Assembly (NCBI GenBank): GCA_017618715.1
Contig: JAFZTS010000087.1
Location: forward strand, 1 to 64,000
Direction of reading: 5' to 3'
Origin: Bacteroidales bacterium
Lineage (GTDB): Bacteria > Bacteroidota > Bacteroidia > Bacteroidales > UBA3663
Length of the DNA: 64,000 bases
In this document: positions 8,724 to 16,137 of the stretch, in pieces
Layout of the letters: the number at the start of each line of letters is the position of its first letter
Numbering within the stretch: the stretch's first letter is position 1
The notes under the pieces: generated by a model
Seen by the model: only the letters and a program-made list of their open reading frames with translations
The model's database searches: none
Told to the model about the DNA's origin: nothing
Position numbers and translations under genes: made by a program

Positions 8724-9197
8724 CTGAAATTGCAATTATTCTTCATAGGTCGAACGGTGGGGACGGTTTATCCCTCGCTCATCAACGAATATGTGCAACG
8801 GCTTGCGCATTATGTGCCTATTCAAGTTGAGGAGATTCCCGACCTCAAGAACACCAAGAACCTCACGCAGGAGCAGCAGAAGGAACGCGAAGCCGATCAG
8901 GTGCTCGAACGCCTACAACCCGGAGATGTGCTCGTCCTCCTCGACGAACGTGGCCGCGAGATGACCAGCCGCGAATTCAGCCAATGGATTGAGCAAAAGA
9001 TGCTCACCACGTCGCGTCGCCTCGTCCTCCTTATCGGAGGCCCCTACGGATTCTCGCCGCGCATCTACGAAGCTGCTTCGCAGAAGATTTCCCTATCCAA
9101 GATGACCTTCTCCCATCAGATGGTACGCCTATTCCTCGTTGAGCAGCTCTATCGTGCCTTTACCATCCTTCGTGGCGAACCTTACCATCATGACTGA
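8724..9197 (+). CDS. rlmH: 23S rRNA (pseudouridine1915-N3)-methyltransferase RlmH, apparent CTG start
   Basis: A 157-aa SPOUT methyltransferase that methylates pseudouridine 1915 in helix 69 of 23S rRNA. The C-terminal trefoil-knot motifs are clear: LLIGGPYGFS for SAM binding and LSKMTFSHQMVRLFLVEQLYRA, ending in PYHHD. There is no ATG at the expected place. CTG at 8724 gives an N-terminus (CTG)KLQLFFIGRT that aligns residue for residue with family members starting MKLQL or MKTTL. TTG at 8730 is the nearest alternative and would remove two residues. A strong terminator follows. Confidence 0.9.
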   Translation: MKLQLFFIGRTVGTVYPSLINEYVQRLAHYVPIQVEEIPDLKNTKNLTQEQQKEREADQVLERLQPGDVLVLLDERGREMTSREFSQWIEQKMLTTSRRLVLLIGGPYGFSPRIYEAASQKISLSKMTFSHQMVRLFLVEQLYRAFTILRGEPYHHD

Positions 9198-9230
9198 AAT
9201 CTGCAAACCCCACTTTGCAGATTTTTCTTT
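9197..9230 (+). terminator. Rho-independent terminator after rlmH
   Basis: An 11-bp stem AAATCTGCAAA / TTTGCAGATTT (9197-9207 with 9214-9224) closes a 6-nt loop and is followed by TTCTTTTG. It overlaps the last base of the stop codon. Confidence 0.85.
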
Positions 9231-9300
9231 TGTTTTCGCCACAATCGACCCACAAAACGAAATTTGACGCTAAAAAGCTGAATACTTGAACAAAAAATCC

Positions 9301-9308
9301 TATATTTG
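9301..9308 (+). promoter_or_regulatory. Candidate -7 box of the OmpA-family gene
   Basis: TATATTTG fits TAnnTTTG and lies 38 bp before the ATG. The -33 position 20 bp upstream reads GCTG, a poor match, so this is a weaker promoter call. Confidence 0.5.
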
Positions 9309-9345
9309 CAAAGTACATTGCTTAATACTATATCATTATATCATT

Positions 9346-10479
9346 ATGAAAACACCATTCCTACTCGCATTGGCGCTCAGCAGCGCGTTCACGCTTTCGT
9401 CCCAGAAACTCATTGTGCAAGACTATCAATCCACGCCTTATTGGTATGGAGGCATCAAGGGCGGCATCCAGTGGGTGCCCACCAACTATGACTTCGGCTC
9501 GCTCATCGCACCCGCTTTCGGCGTGCAGGTGGGACGGCAGATGAACCCTATCGTGGGCATTCGTGGTGACTTCCAGGGATTGTGGTCGAAGACGGCATTC
9601 AAAAGCGCTGATGAGACCATGGATTTCAAATACTACACCATTGACGCTGACCTCACCTTCAATATTGTCAATCTTTTCCTCGAAGACACCGACCATCTGC
9701 TCGATTTCTCGCTGTTGGCGGGTGCCGGATTCAATTACTCGTGGGATGCCGATGATGCTGCCAAATATCCTATTCAGGACCGAATGATTGACAGTCATCG
9801 CAGTTTGAAGAGCTATAATATGCGACTGGGTGCCATTGTCGGCGCAAACATCAGTCGTAATTGGATTGTCGAGCTCGAATTTGATGCCAACAACCTGAAA
9901 GATCGCTTCAACAGCAAATCCAATACGCATCGCGACTGGCAACTTGCCACCTTGCTGGGCGTGAAATACTGCTGGGGTCATCCGAGCAGTTCCCGCGATG
10001 TCGATCGCTCCGAGCTTGTTTCCGACACCAAGTACTGTGATGTTTGCGGCCTTTCGTTGGCTCGTTGCCCCTGGCATGGAAATCACCCCGCTACCGATAC
10101 CAAAGCCGAGCCACTGCCCGCTGTCGTTTATAACTCAGCCGATGAAGTGCATATCGAAGTTTTCTTCGACCTCGACAATGCGGAGATACGTCCGTCGGAA
10201 GATGCCAAATTGCGCGGTTTGAGCAACTTTATTCGTAACCACGAGATTGGTACCGTTCTCGTCAAAGGTTATGCCGACCGCGAAACGGGTAATCCCAATT
10301 ACAACCAGCGCCTCTCCGAGCGTCGTGCACAAACCATCGTCGATGCGCTCACGGGTACATACGGTATTCCTGCTTCACGCATCGAAAGCGCTGCCTACGG
10401 CGACAAGGTGCAGCCTTTTGCCGAAAATGACCTCAACCGCGTAGTGATTATAGACATCAAGGAGGCCGAAAAGAAGTGA
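9346..10479 (+). CDS. OmpA-family outer-membrane protein with a Cys/His-rich linker
   Basis: A 377-aa protein. A signal peptide (residues 1 to about 19) precedes a beta-strand-rich N-terminal half consistent with an eight-stranded barrel. The OmpA C-terminal peptidoglycan-binding domain spans about 270-372 (VFFDLDNAEIRPSE, NPNYNQRLSERRAQTI, NDLNRVVII). Between them lies C231-x2-C234-x6-C241-x2-H244, which looks like a zinc-knuckle or disulfide motif and is unusual in a periplasmic linker. The ATG at 9346 is chosen because an upstream TTG frame start would include the -7 box and because the signal peptide begins here. Likely role: anchoring the outer membrane to the cell wall. Confidence 0.85.
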   Translation: MKTPFLLALALSSAFTLSSQKLIVQDYQSTPYWYGGIKGGIQWVPTNYDFGSLIAPAFGVQVGRQMNPIVGIRGDFQGLWSKTAFKSADETMDFKYYTIDADLTFNIVNLFLEDTDHLLDFSLLAGAGFNYSWDADDAAKYPIQDRMIDSHRSLKSYNMRLGAIVGANISRNWIVELEFDANNLKDRFNSKSNTHRDWQLATLLGVKYCWGHPSSSRDVDRSELVSDTKYCDVCGLSLARCPWHGNHPATDTKAEPLPAVVYNSADEVHIEVFFDLDNAEIRPSEDAKLRGLSNFIRNHEIGTVLVKGYADRETGNPNYNQRLSERRAQTIVDALTGTYGIPASRIESAAYGDKVQPFAENDLNRVVIIDIKEAEKK

Positions 10480-10489
10480 TATAGGTGAA

Positions 10490-10522
10490 AAGGGGAGGGA
10501 TTCCTTCGGTTTTTCTCCCCTT
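10490..10522 (+). terminator. Probable terminator after the OmpA-family gene
   Basis: Stem AAGGGGAG (10490-10497) pairs with CTCCCCTT (10515-10522) around a 17-nt loop; the tail is ATATTATTTTT rather than a clean U-run. Confidence 0.55.
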
Positions 10523-10577
10523 ATATTATTTTTATAATGTTTATGATATTTCTAATCTTTATTATATCTATATAATT

Positions 10578-11414
10578 ATGAAAAAAAGAGTTTTCTCCTG
10601 CGTGATTCTATCCGCAATGTTGTCGTTGTCTTCATGTTATCAAAACTCTGACGAAGACCTGAATGGCGATAGCAAGTATGTAACCTTCAATCTCGATTTG
10701 GCAGGGGTCGAACAAACCTCTCTGACTCGTGCTATCAATGAACCCGGAAATCTTCTGGTGATTGACAAGTTCGATGGCAAAGTCACGACGCAAATCAAGA
10801 ACTCTCTTAACGCTGTCGGATTGCCTCTCGATTATGGTACGCACGATATTTATTTCGTGGCGGCTGAAAATGTTTGGACATCTTTTAGTACTGCTGATTT
10901 GACTGTCACTTGGAGTACTGATCGTACGGCTCTTAGTTATGCTTGGGCTTATCACCTTGCACTTGAAGTCGATGAGAATACAACTGTTGAAGATATTACT
11001 CTTCCTTTGGTTATAGCTAATGTGCAGGTGAAGACCTTGGACAAAATGCCCTCCAACATTTCGACTTTTAATGTCGAAGCTCCGGGATTGAGCAAGGTTT
11101 TGGATCTCAACACTATGTCGGGTGTTGTTTCGGAATCTGATATTAATTATTCGATTAATGTCGCACAATATGCAGGTTTATATACTTTTTCCACCAATTT
11201 ATACACCTTCGTTCCCACATCGGGTTATGTCGGAGATATTGTTTTGACTGCTTTGGATTCGAACAACCAGGAAATTGCAGCTAAGACACTCAACGAGGTT
11301 CCTGTTCAAGCAGGATATATCAGCCTTTATTCCGGCTACTTCTTCTCCGACGGTGTTTCGTTCCCGCTCTCTTATACCGATGATTGGACTGGAACTAATA
11401 ATTACGGCTATTGA
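10578..11414 (+). CDS. Lipoprotein, possible FimB/Mfa2-type fimbrial subunit
   Basis: A 278-aa protein whose first residues (MKKRVFSCVILSAMLSLSSC) form a lipoprotein signal with lipobox LSSC. The rest is beta-rich, Thr/Ser-rich and moderately acidic, and ends PLSYTDDWTGTNNYGY. The layout (short acidic N-terminus, a region of two beta-sandwich size, aromatic tail) recalls Bacteroidales fimbrillin or FimB/Mfa2 anchors, but I see no diagnostic motif, so this is a guess. By eye it is more AT-rich in third positions than lon or ompA, perhaps from transfer. Its last 20 bp overlap the convergent flippase gene. The upstream in-frame extension to 10485 lacks a signal peptide and is rejected. Confidence 0.6.
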   Translation: MKKRVFSCVILSAMLSLSSCYQNSDEDLNGDSKYVTFNLDLAGVEQTSLTRAINEPGNLLVIDKFDGKVTTQIKNSLNAVGLPLDYGTHDIYFVAAENVWTSFSTADLTVTWSTDRTALSYAWAYHLALEVDENTTVEDITLPLVIANVQVKTLDKMPSNISTFNVEAPGLSKVLDLNTMSGVVSESDINYSINVAQYAGLYTFSTNLYTFVPTSGYVGDIVLTALDSNNQEIAAKTLNEVPVQAGYISLYSGYFFSDGVSFPLSYTDDWTGTNNYGY

Positions 11415-12888
11415 TTTGCTTCAATAACCCTATCGCTTCGCGAAATGATGGATTCCTGTAGAAGTATAGAAGTCCGACGCATAAGGAGAGCAAGAGTGTG
11501 ATGGGGAAACGGAGCGAAAGGCTGCTGAGAGCAAGGAAATGATTGCTGCACTCGGCCACAATGATCATCAGGAGGAATCCCCGCAGGATTGGCCAAACGT
11601 CACGCAACTGCTCACGTAACCCGTAGCCGATGGGACGACCGCACACATAGAGATTGAGCGGGATGAGCAAAAACGAATACAGGGCGTAACTCCACACAAA
11701 GACTTCTACACCATAATGTAGTGCTGCGATAATGAGTAGCACCATAAGCGTGCGTCTTGCCACCTCAATCCAAAGCACCGTGCGTCCTAAGCCTTTGACA
11801 AGAAGGATGTTCTGATTGACGGCATGAAGCGGATAGAGAATGCCCACTACGCCCAACGCCATCAGGTATCGTCCCGATGTACGCCACGCGACACTTCCCA
11901 TCAGTAGTTGCATGAGGTCTTCGCCCACACACATCAGTAGTGTCATGAAGAATCCGACGAAGAGGAGGGCGACGAGGATAATGCGGCGGTAAGAGGAGGT
12001 GAGGGTTGAGGGGTTCGAAAGGTTTGAAGGGTTTGAAGAGTTTGAGGGGTTCGAGCTATTGTTTATTTTGGATAGGACGGGGTAGCTGACGCTTTGAATC
12101 ACTTGCGTCATGCTGGCGGATGAAACCTGGCGGATGCGGTCAGCTTGTACGTAGTAACCTGTTTGGGTAGCTCCATAGAATCGGCCGATGAGCAGCGTAT
12201 AGATATTGTTGAAGAGGTTGCCGATGAGCCCCGTGATGAGCAAGTTACGTGAGAAGGCGAAGAGGCGTCGCAATTCGTCGGTGGCGAAGGTGAGCGCAGG
12301 ACGGAACTTTGTGGAAAGCCAGAACCCAAGTGTTCGAAGCGCATAAGCGGCCACATTTTGCACCACAAGCGCCCAAACGCTGTGAGTGCGCCATGCCCAG
12401 AAAATGGCGACAGCGCAACTGATGAGGGATGCCACAAGCGAAATGAGACACATCTTGCGGAACTGCATTTCGCGCATATTGATGGTGGTATGAATCAAAC
12501 TCAATGCACCCAAAGGGATAACCAGGAAGGTGATGCGGCTTACATCAGTGAGGATGGGTTGGTGATAGAAACGGGAAATCAGCGGAGCACACAGCCACAG
12601 AATGGCATAGATGACAATGGAGAGGATAACATTTGTCCAGAAGACTGTGCTCAGCGTACGTTGGCTGGTTTCGCGTTCGCGTATCAACGCCTGACCGAAA
12701 CCCGATTCGGTGATGGTGTTGCCAATGAGCGTGAAGACGACAAGCATGCCCATCAATCCGAACATGTCGGGCGTAAGGAATCGTGCCAGTATGAAGGTAC
12801 AAATGAGTTGTATGCCCATCGTACTGAATCGTTCGAGAGCATTCCAAAGCGTACCGCCTGCCATCTGATATTTGAGACCTGTATTCAT
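11395..12888 (-). CDS. Polysaccharide flippase (Wzx/WzxC-type)
   Basis: A 497-aa integral membrane protein with about 12-14 hydrophobic segments. The start GLKYQMAGGTLWNALERFST and the stretch LARFLTPDMFGLMGMLVVFT are typical of MOP-superfamily lipopolysaccharide or exopolysaccharide flippases, which move lipid-linked repeat units across the inner membrane. A cytoplasmic or loop insertion at residues 276-297 is a Ser-Asn-Pro tract encoded by the 9-bp repeat at 12001-12056. It starts within the stop codon of the upstream CotH gene (4-bp overlap), so translation is probably coupled. It is the last gene of the exopolysaccharide run. Confidence 0.9.
   Translation of the reverse strand: MNTGLKYQMAGGTLWNALERFSTMGIQLICTFILARFLTPDMFGLMGMLVVFTLIGNTITESGFGQALIRERETSQRTLSTVFWTNVILSIVIYAILWLCAPLISRFYHQPILTDVSRITFLVIPLGALSLIHTTINMREMQFRKMCLISLVASLISCAVAIFWAWRTHSVWALVVQNVAAYALRTLGFWLSTKFRPALTFATDELRRLFAFSRNLLITGLIGNLFNNIYTLLIGRFYGATQTGYYVQADRIRQVSSASMTQVIQSVSYPVLSKINNSSNPSNSSNPSNLSNPSTLTSSYRRIILVALLFVGFFMTLLMCVGEDLMQLLMGSVAWRTSGRYLMALGVVGILYPLHAVNQNILLVKGLGRTVLWIEVARRTLMVLLIIAALHYGVEVFVWSYALYSFLLIPLNLYVCGRPIGYGLREQLRDVWPILRGFLLMIIVAECSNHFLALSSLSLRFPITLLLSLCVGLLYFYRNPSFREAIGLLKQINSRNY
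12001..12056. repeat. In-gene copy of the 9-bp GGTTTGAAG repeat (flippase)
   Basis: About six degenerate 9-bp units (plus strand GGTTTGAAGGGTTTGAAG and variants). On the coding strand they read TCAAACCCT, giving Ser-Asn-Pro repeats. Confidence 0.85.
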
Positions 12889-15800
12889 TGTATTGTCTTT
12901 CGTATTGTTCCGTCGGTGTAGATCACTATCCGAATACCATTTTTTGAGCGTGTCCTGCGGCCGTAGAGGTCGAAGGAGAGGGTTTCGTGAGTTTTGAACG
13001 GTTGGGACGAGTCATCATAAACGTCGCGAATACCTGCCATTTCGCTAAGAAGTTTGGCCGAGAAGCCAAGTGAGTCAAGATCGTTGCCGAAGTCAGAGGG
13101 TAGAATGGTGAGTTTCGACTCGGTGAAACTGTAGTGTTCGAATGTACTGTCGGTACGCATCACTGTGAGTTCCCATCCATTGAGCGAATCGGTGCTGAGT
13201 GTGATAGGTCGCGAGTAGAAACAACAGCCGTCGAAATCGCCTTCGGTGAGTCGTATGCCGTTGATGCTGTCGGCTCCTTGAACAGTCATGAGATATACCC
13301 CTTCAAGGTGGAAGGTGGAGTTGAGGTTTCCATTGAGCAGCAAGGGGCGTATTTGGCAATAGGGGATGAGCCGTTGCTCGATGACGTTCACGAAGTCGCG
13401 CTGATAATCAGGGCGTTCGGTCATGTTGTCAAAGGTGGGAGCCACTTCGTCGGCTATCTCGTCGCGCATTCGCTGGATGATGGGCAAGGTGACCGAAGGC
13501 TTGCAGAAATCTCCTAAATACACCATCATGCGGTCGATGAACGTATTGCGGAACTCCGGGAAGCTGAGCAAACGAATGAACAGTTGGTGTGCCTCACGAT
13601 TGTGTACCGAGACGGCATCGTCGCCGAAACAAATGAGATAGTTTAGCCAATTGGTGCGAGTGGAGGTCGTAGAGACGTAATCAAGATTGCGAAGCAGGGC
13701 GTGGAAGAGTGGCATTTCCTGCTGTTCGTCGCGCCAAAGGGTAACATTGTTGTGCGGAAAATCGTCGTTGGTGGCGAACGTTTCGGCACAGAGGTAATTG
13801 ATGAAGAGCGGTATATCAATCAGGCTTGCAAATTCTTCGAAAGTGGCTTCGTCATTTGCAAGTAATTCAAGAACAGGTCGGTAACTCTCTTCTTCGGTAG
13901 TGAAACTTTTGATCAAACCGATATTATCCGGCTCTATTTCCATATTGCTTTCCACCCACGCCTTGTCGTCTGATTCGCGCAATTCGTAGATGCCCTTGTA
14001 TTGGCCGTTGATATAGACGATGACCGGATGATAGGCCTGGTACTCGATTTCTTCGACATGTTGGCCGAAAAGTTCTTGCACAAATGCGTCTTCAAAACGG
14101 GTGTCGAGACAGCGATTGCCGCCATTGCGCAGAAGGAACGATCGGGCATGTTGGATTTGCGGCTTTGATGGCCAGAAGGTGCCGGTGTCGAAGCTTTCTT
14201 CGCCAAAGCGGGAGATTGCCGTGAGGACAAGGGACTTTTGCGAATACAATAACGAGCCTACACCGTGGGTATCGGCTTGGACGAATTGGGATATGAGAGG
14301 GGTTTGAAGGGTTTGAGAGGGTTGAGGGGTTTGAGGGGTTTGAGGGTCGAAATATTCGAGATGGAGGGGGCGTTCCCAATGCTTGAAGCAATTACCATCC
14401 CAATCGTTGCCCATCAAGATGCCTTCGCTTTCGCTGAAAAGGTATTCCTCGTCGGTGGTGAGTGAAACGATAGGTAAGGATGTCGAACGAGGATGTTTGA
14501 TGAAGGAGCGCGTCACGGTTTGTGATGATAGGGCATGAGGGCTCATGAGACGCGCCTTCACTACGATAGTTTCATCGTCGGATAACGTGAGGACGCTATC
14601 TAATGGGAAATGTGCTGACGTGCGTGATGGGGTGCTGCCGTCGAGAGTAAAATATATATATGTGTCGGCAGGGACATCGTAATTGCTGGCTGAAATCACT
14701 ATTCCGTTATCATTTTGAGCAATAACAGGAACAGGCAGAACCGTGGTTGACCCTCCGGTAATGTTTGCTTCACCGGGTGTAGTAAAGATTTTATTCTGCC
14801 AATGTGGTGTGCCATCCATAATGCGTCCATAGGAAACGTCGGGCAAGATAGCGGCAGGGTAATTTACCGAATCGACAAGGATGCCTTCGGGATTCCAAAG
14901 ATAGAGAGAACCTCCATTCGCATAATCCAACAAGAAATCGGTGTGCTCCCAATGATCATCACGACCATCGCAACAGATTATTGAATATCCGCCCTTGGGA
15001 ACATTCTTGATGTGGTCGAAGTTGTAGGCTGATTCGTAATCATTCTTGGTGCTTATACGCCAATTCCGAAGGTAGATTCCGATAGAAGTGGGGTTATATA
15101 GTTCGATCCAGGAATCGGGGAAGCGATGGTTGTAGAGCAACGACTCGATATTGTTGGGCATCAACTCGTTGAACATGAGATGCGGCGTGGAGAAGTAGGG
15201 CGCGAGGCGATCGTGTAGAAGAAAGGTGAAGATGGAATCGAGCACGTGATCGGAATGTCCTGTTGGATCTGACCATGGGTGGGTACCATCGGGACAGTAC
15301 ATCTGGTAATAGGTGATATTGCCTTCTTCATCTGTCCAACGTGGAGAATAATCGGTGCCGTAGGTGGTGTTCAGGTTTTCGATATATTCGGCGGAATTGG
15401 GTACATATCCGTCAGGCACATCGGTATAATTCCATACGTCGAGGAGCGGGAGGTCGTAATGTTCGGCAATCCATGTCGATACTTCGCTGACATAGCGGCC
15501 ACGCGGCATCACCGAACAAGTGTTTTGGAAATAGCCACCGATGGCGATGATGACGTCGGGTTTTATCTCTCTGATGATGTTATAGACAAAGTTGAAGGCA
15601 CCGACAAAGGTGCTGCGGTCTTCGGAATTCCAATCGACCGAATCCCTGCCCCGTTCGTATTCGGCTTGCAGCGTGTTATTGCTGTCGTTGAAGCCATGAT
15701 CGATGATGATGATATCGGTGGAGTCGAGATATTCGATGATACGTTTGTCATAACTGGAGAATTTCCACACATCGAGCTGATTGCGAGTGATACGTCCCTC

Positions 15801-16130
15801 TTGGAGCCAGGGTTGGTAGAGCTCTTCTTTTTCTTCCGATGACATCGAAAGGGAATAACCTGTATGGTCTTCAATCTCTTCGTCGGGATTGAAAGGACGA
15901 ATGGAAAGGAATGAGGCTCCAATGCTGTGGTTTCTACACGTCATGCCAAGGTTATCGCAGGCATTCTTCGGATAGGTGCAATGCGCTGGGATGGATGTGC
16001 CTACCCAAAGCACACGTTTGCCTTCGAGGATACTCTGTGTATCGGTTTGAGAGAAGGCTGCCTCAGCCGTAAGGGCTGAGGAAACGAGTGTGATCAGGCT
16101 TATGAGAAGGGTTTTCATCAAATTGCGCAT
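12885..16130 (-). CDS. Secreted multidomain CotH-kinase protein (SGNH - lamin-tail - CHB_HEX-like - CotH)
   Basis: A 1081-aa exported protein. Residues 1-25 are a signal peptide (Met5 is an alternative start). Residues about 36-310 look SGNH-hydrolase-like (GTSIPAH, HGFNDS, DGTHPW). About 315-430 is a lamin-tail domain (FNELMPNN, SWIELYNPTS). About 465-545 resembles a chitobiase/hexosaminidase C-terminal module (YIYFTLDGSTPSRTS). About 550-930 is CotH kinase (GQYKGIYEL, 709-717). The usual DxD near the active site is N815-L-D817, so one Asp is replaced. A Gln-Thr-Pro tract (about 597-612) comes from the 9-bp repeat. The C-terminus (YGRRTRSKNGIRIVIYTDGT) resembles a type IX-like sorting module. 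The gene lies 7 bp after the other CotH gene. Confidence 0.85.
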   Translation of the reverse strand: MRNLMKTLLISLITLVSSALTAEAAFSQTDTQSILEGKRVLWVGTSIPAHCTYPKNACDNLGMTCRNHSIGASFLSIRPFNPDEEIEDHTGYSLSMSSEEKEELYQPWLQEGRITRNQLDVWKFSSYDKRIIEYLDSTDIIIIDHGFNDSNNTLQAEYERGRDSVDWNSEDRSTFVGAFNFVYNIIREIKPDVIIAIGGYFQNTCSVMPRGRYVSEVSTWIAEHYDLPLLDVWNYTDVPDGYVPNSAEYIENLNTTYGTDYSPRWTDEEGNITYYQMYCPDGTHPWSDPTGHSDHVLDSIFTFLLHDRLAPYFSTPHLMFNELMPNNIESLLYNHRFPDSWIELYNPTSIGIYLRNWRISTKNDYESAYNFDHIKNVPKGGYSIICCDGRDDHWEHTDFLLDYANGGSLYLWNPEGILVDSVNYPAAILPDVSYGRIMDGTPHWQNKIFTTPGEANITGGSTTVLPVPVIAQNDNGIVISASNYDVPADTYIYFTLDGSTPSRTSAHFPLDSVLTLSDDETIVVKARLMSPHALSSQTVTRSFIKHPRSTSLPIVSLTTDEEYLFSESEGILMGNDWDGNCFKHWERPLHLEYFDPQTPQTPQPSQTLQTPLISQFVQADTHGVGSLLYSQKSLVLTAISRFGEESFDTGTFWPSKPQIQHARSFLLRNGGNRCLDTRFEDAFVQELFGQHVEEIEYQAYHPVIVYINGQYKGIYELRESDDKAWVESNMEIEPDNIGLIKSFTTEEESYRPVLELLANDEATFEEFASLIDIPLFINYLCAETFATNDDFPHNNVTLWRDEQQEMPLFHALLRNLDYVSTTSTRTNWLNYLICFGDDAVSVHNREAHQLFIRLLSFPEFRNTFIDRMMVYLGDFCKPSVTLPIIQRMRDEIADEVAPTFDNMTERPDYQRDFVNVIEQRLIPYCQIRPLLLNGNLNSTFHLEGVYLMTVQGADSINGIRLTEGDFDGCCFYSRPITLSTDSLNGWELTVMRTDSTFEHYSFTESKLTILPSDFGNDLDSLGFSAKLLSEMAGIRDVYDDSSQPFKTHETLSFDLYGRRTRSKNGIRIVIYTDGTIRKTIQ
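14297..14348. repeat. In-gene copy of the 9-bp GGTTTGAAG repeat (CotH protein)
   Basis: Five to six units of GGTTTGAGG or GGTTTGAAG. On the coding strand the frame is CAA-ACC-CCT, giving Gln-Thr-Pro, a different frame from the flippase copy. Confidence 0.85.
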
Positions 16131-16137
16131 TGAATAT

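Noticed and set aside
12001..12056. CRISPR-like array from short repeats
   Set aside because: The units are 9 bp, directly adjacent, degenerate and have no spacers; no cas genes are present.
15279..15842. 187-codon plus-strand frame opposite the large CotH gene
   Set aside because: It mirrors the SGNH-like coding region and has no domain or promoter.
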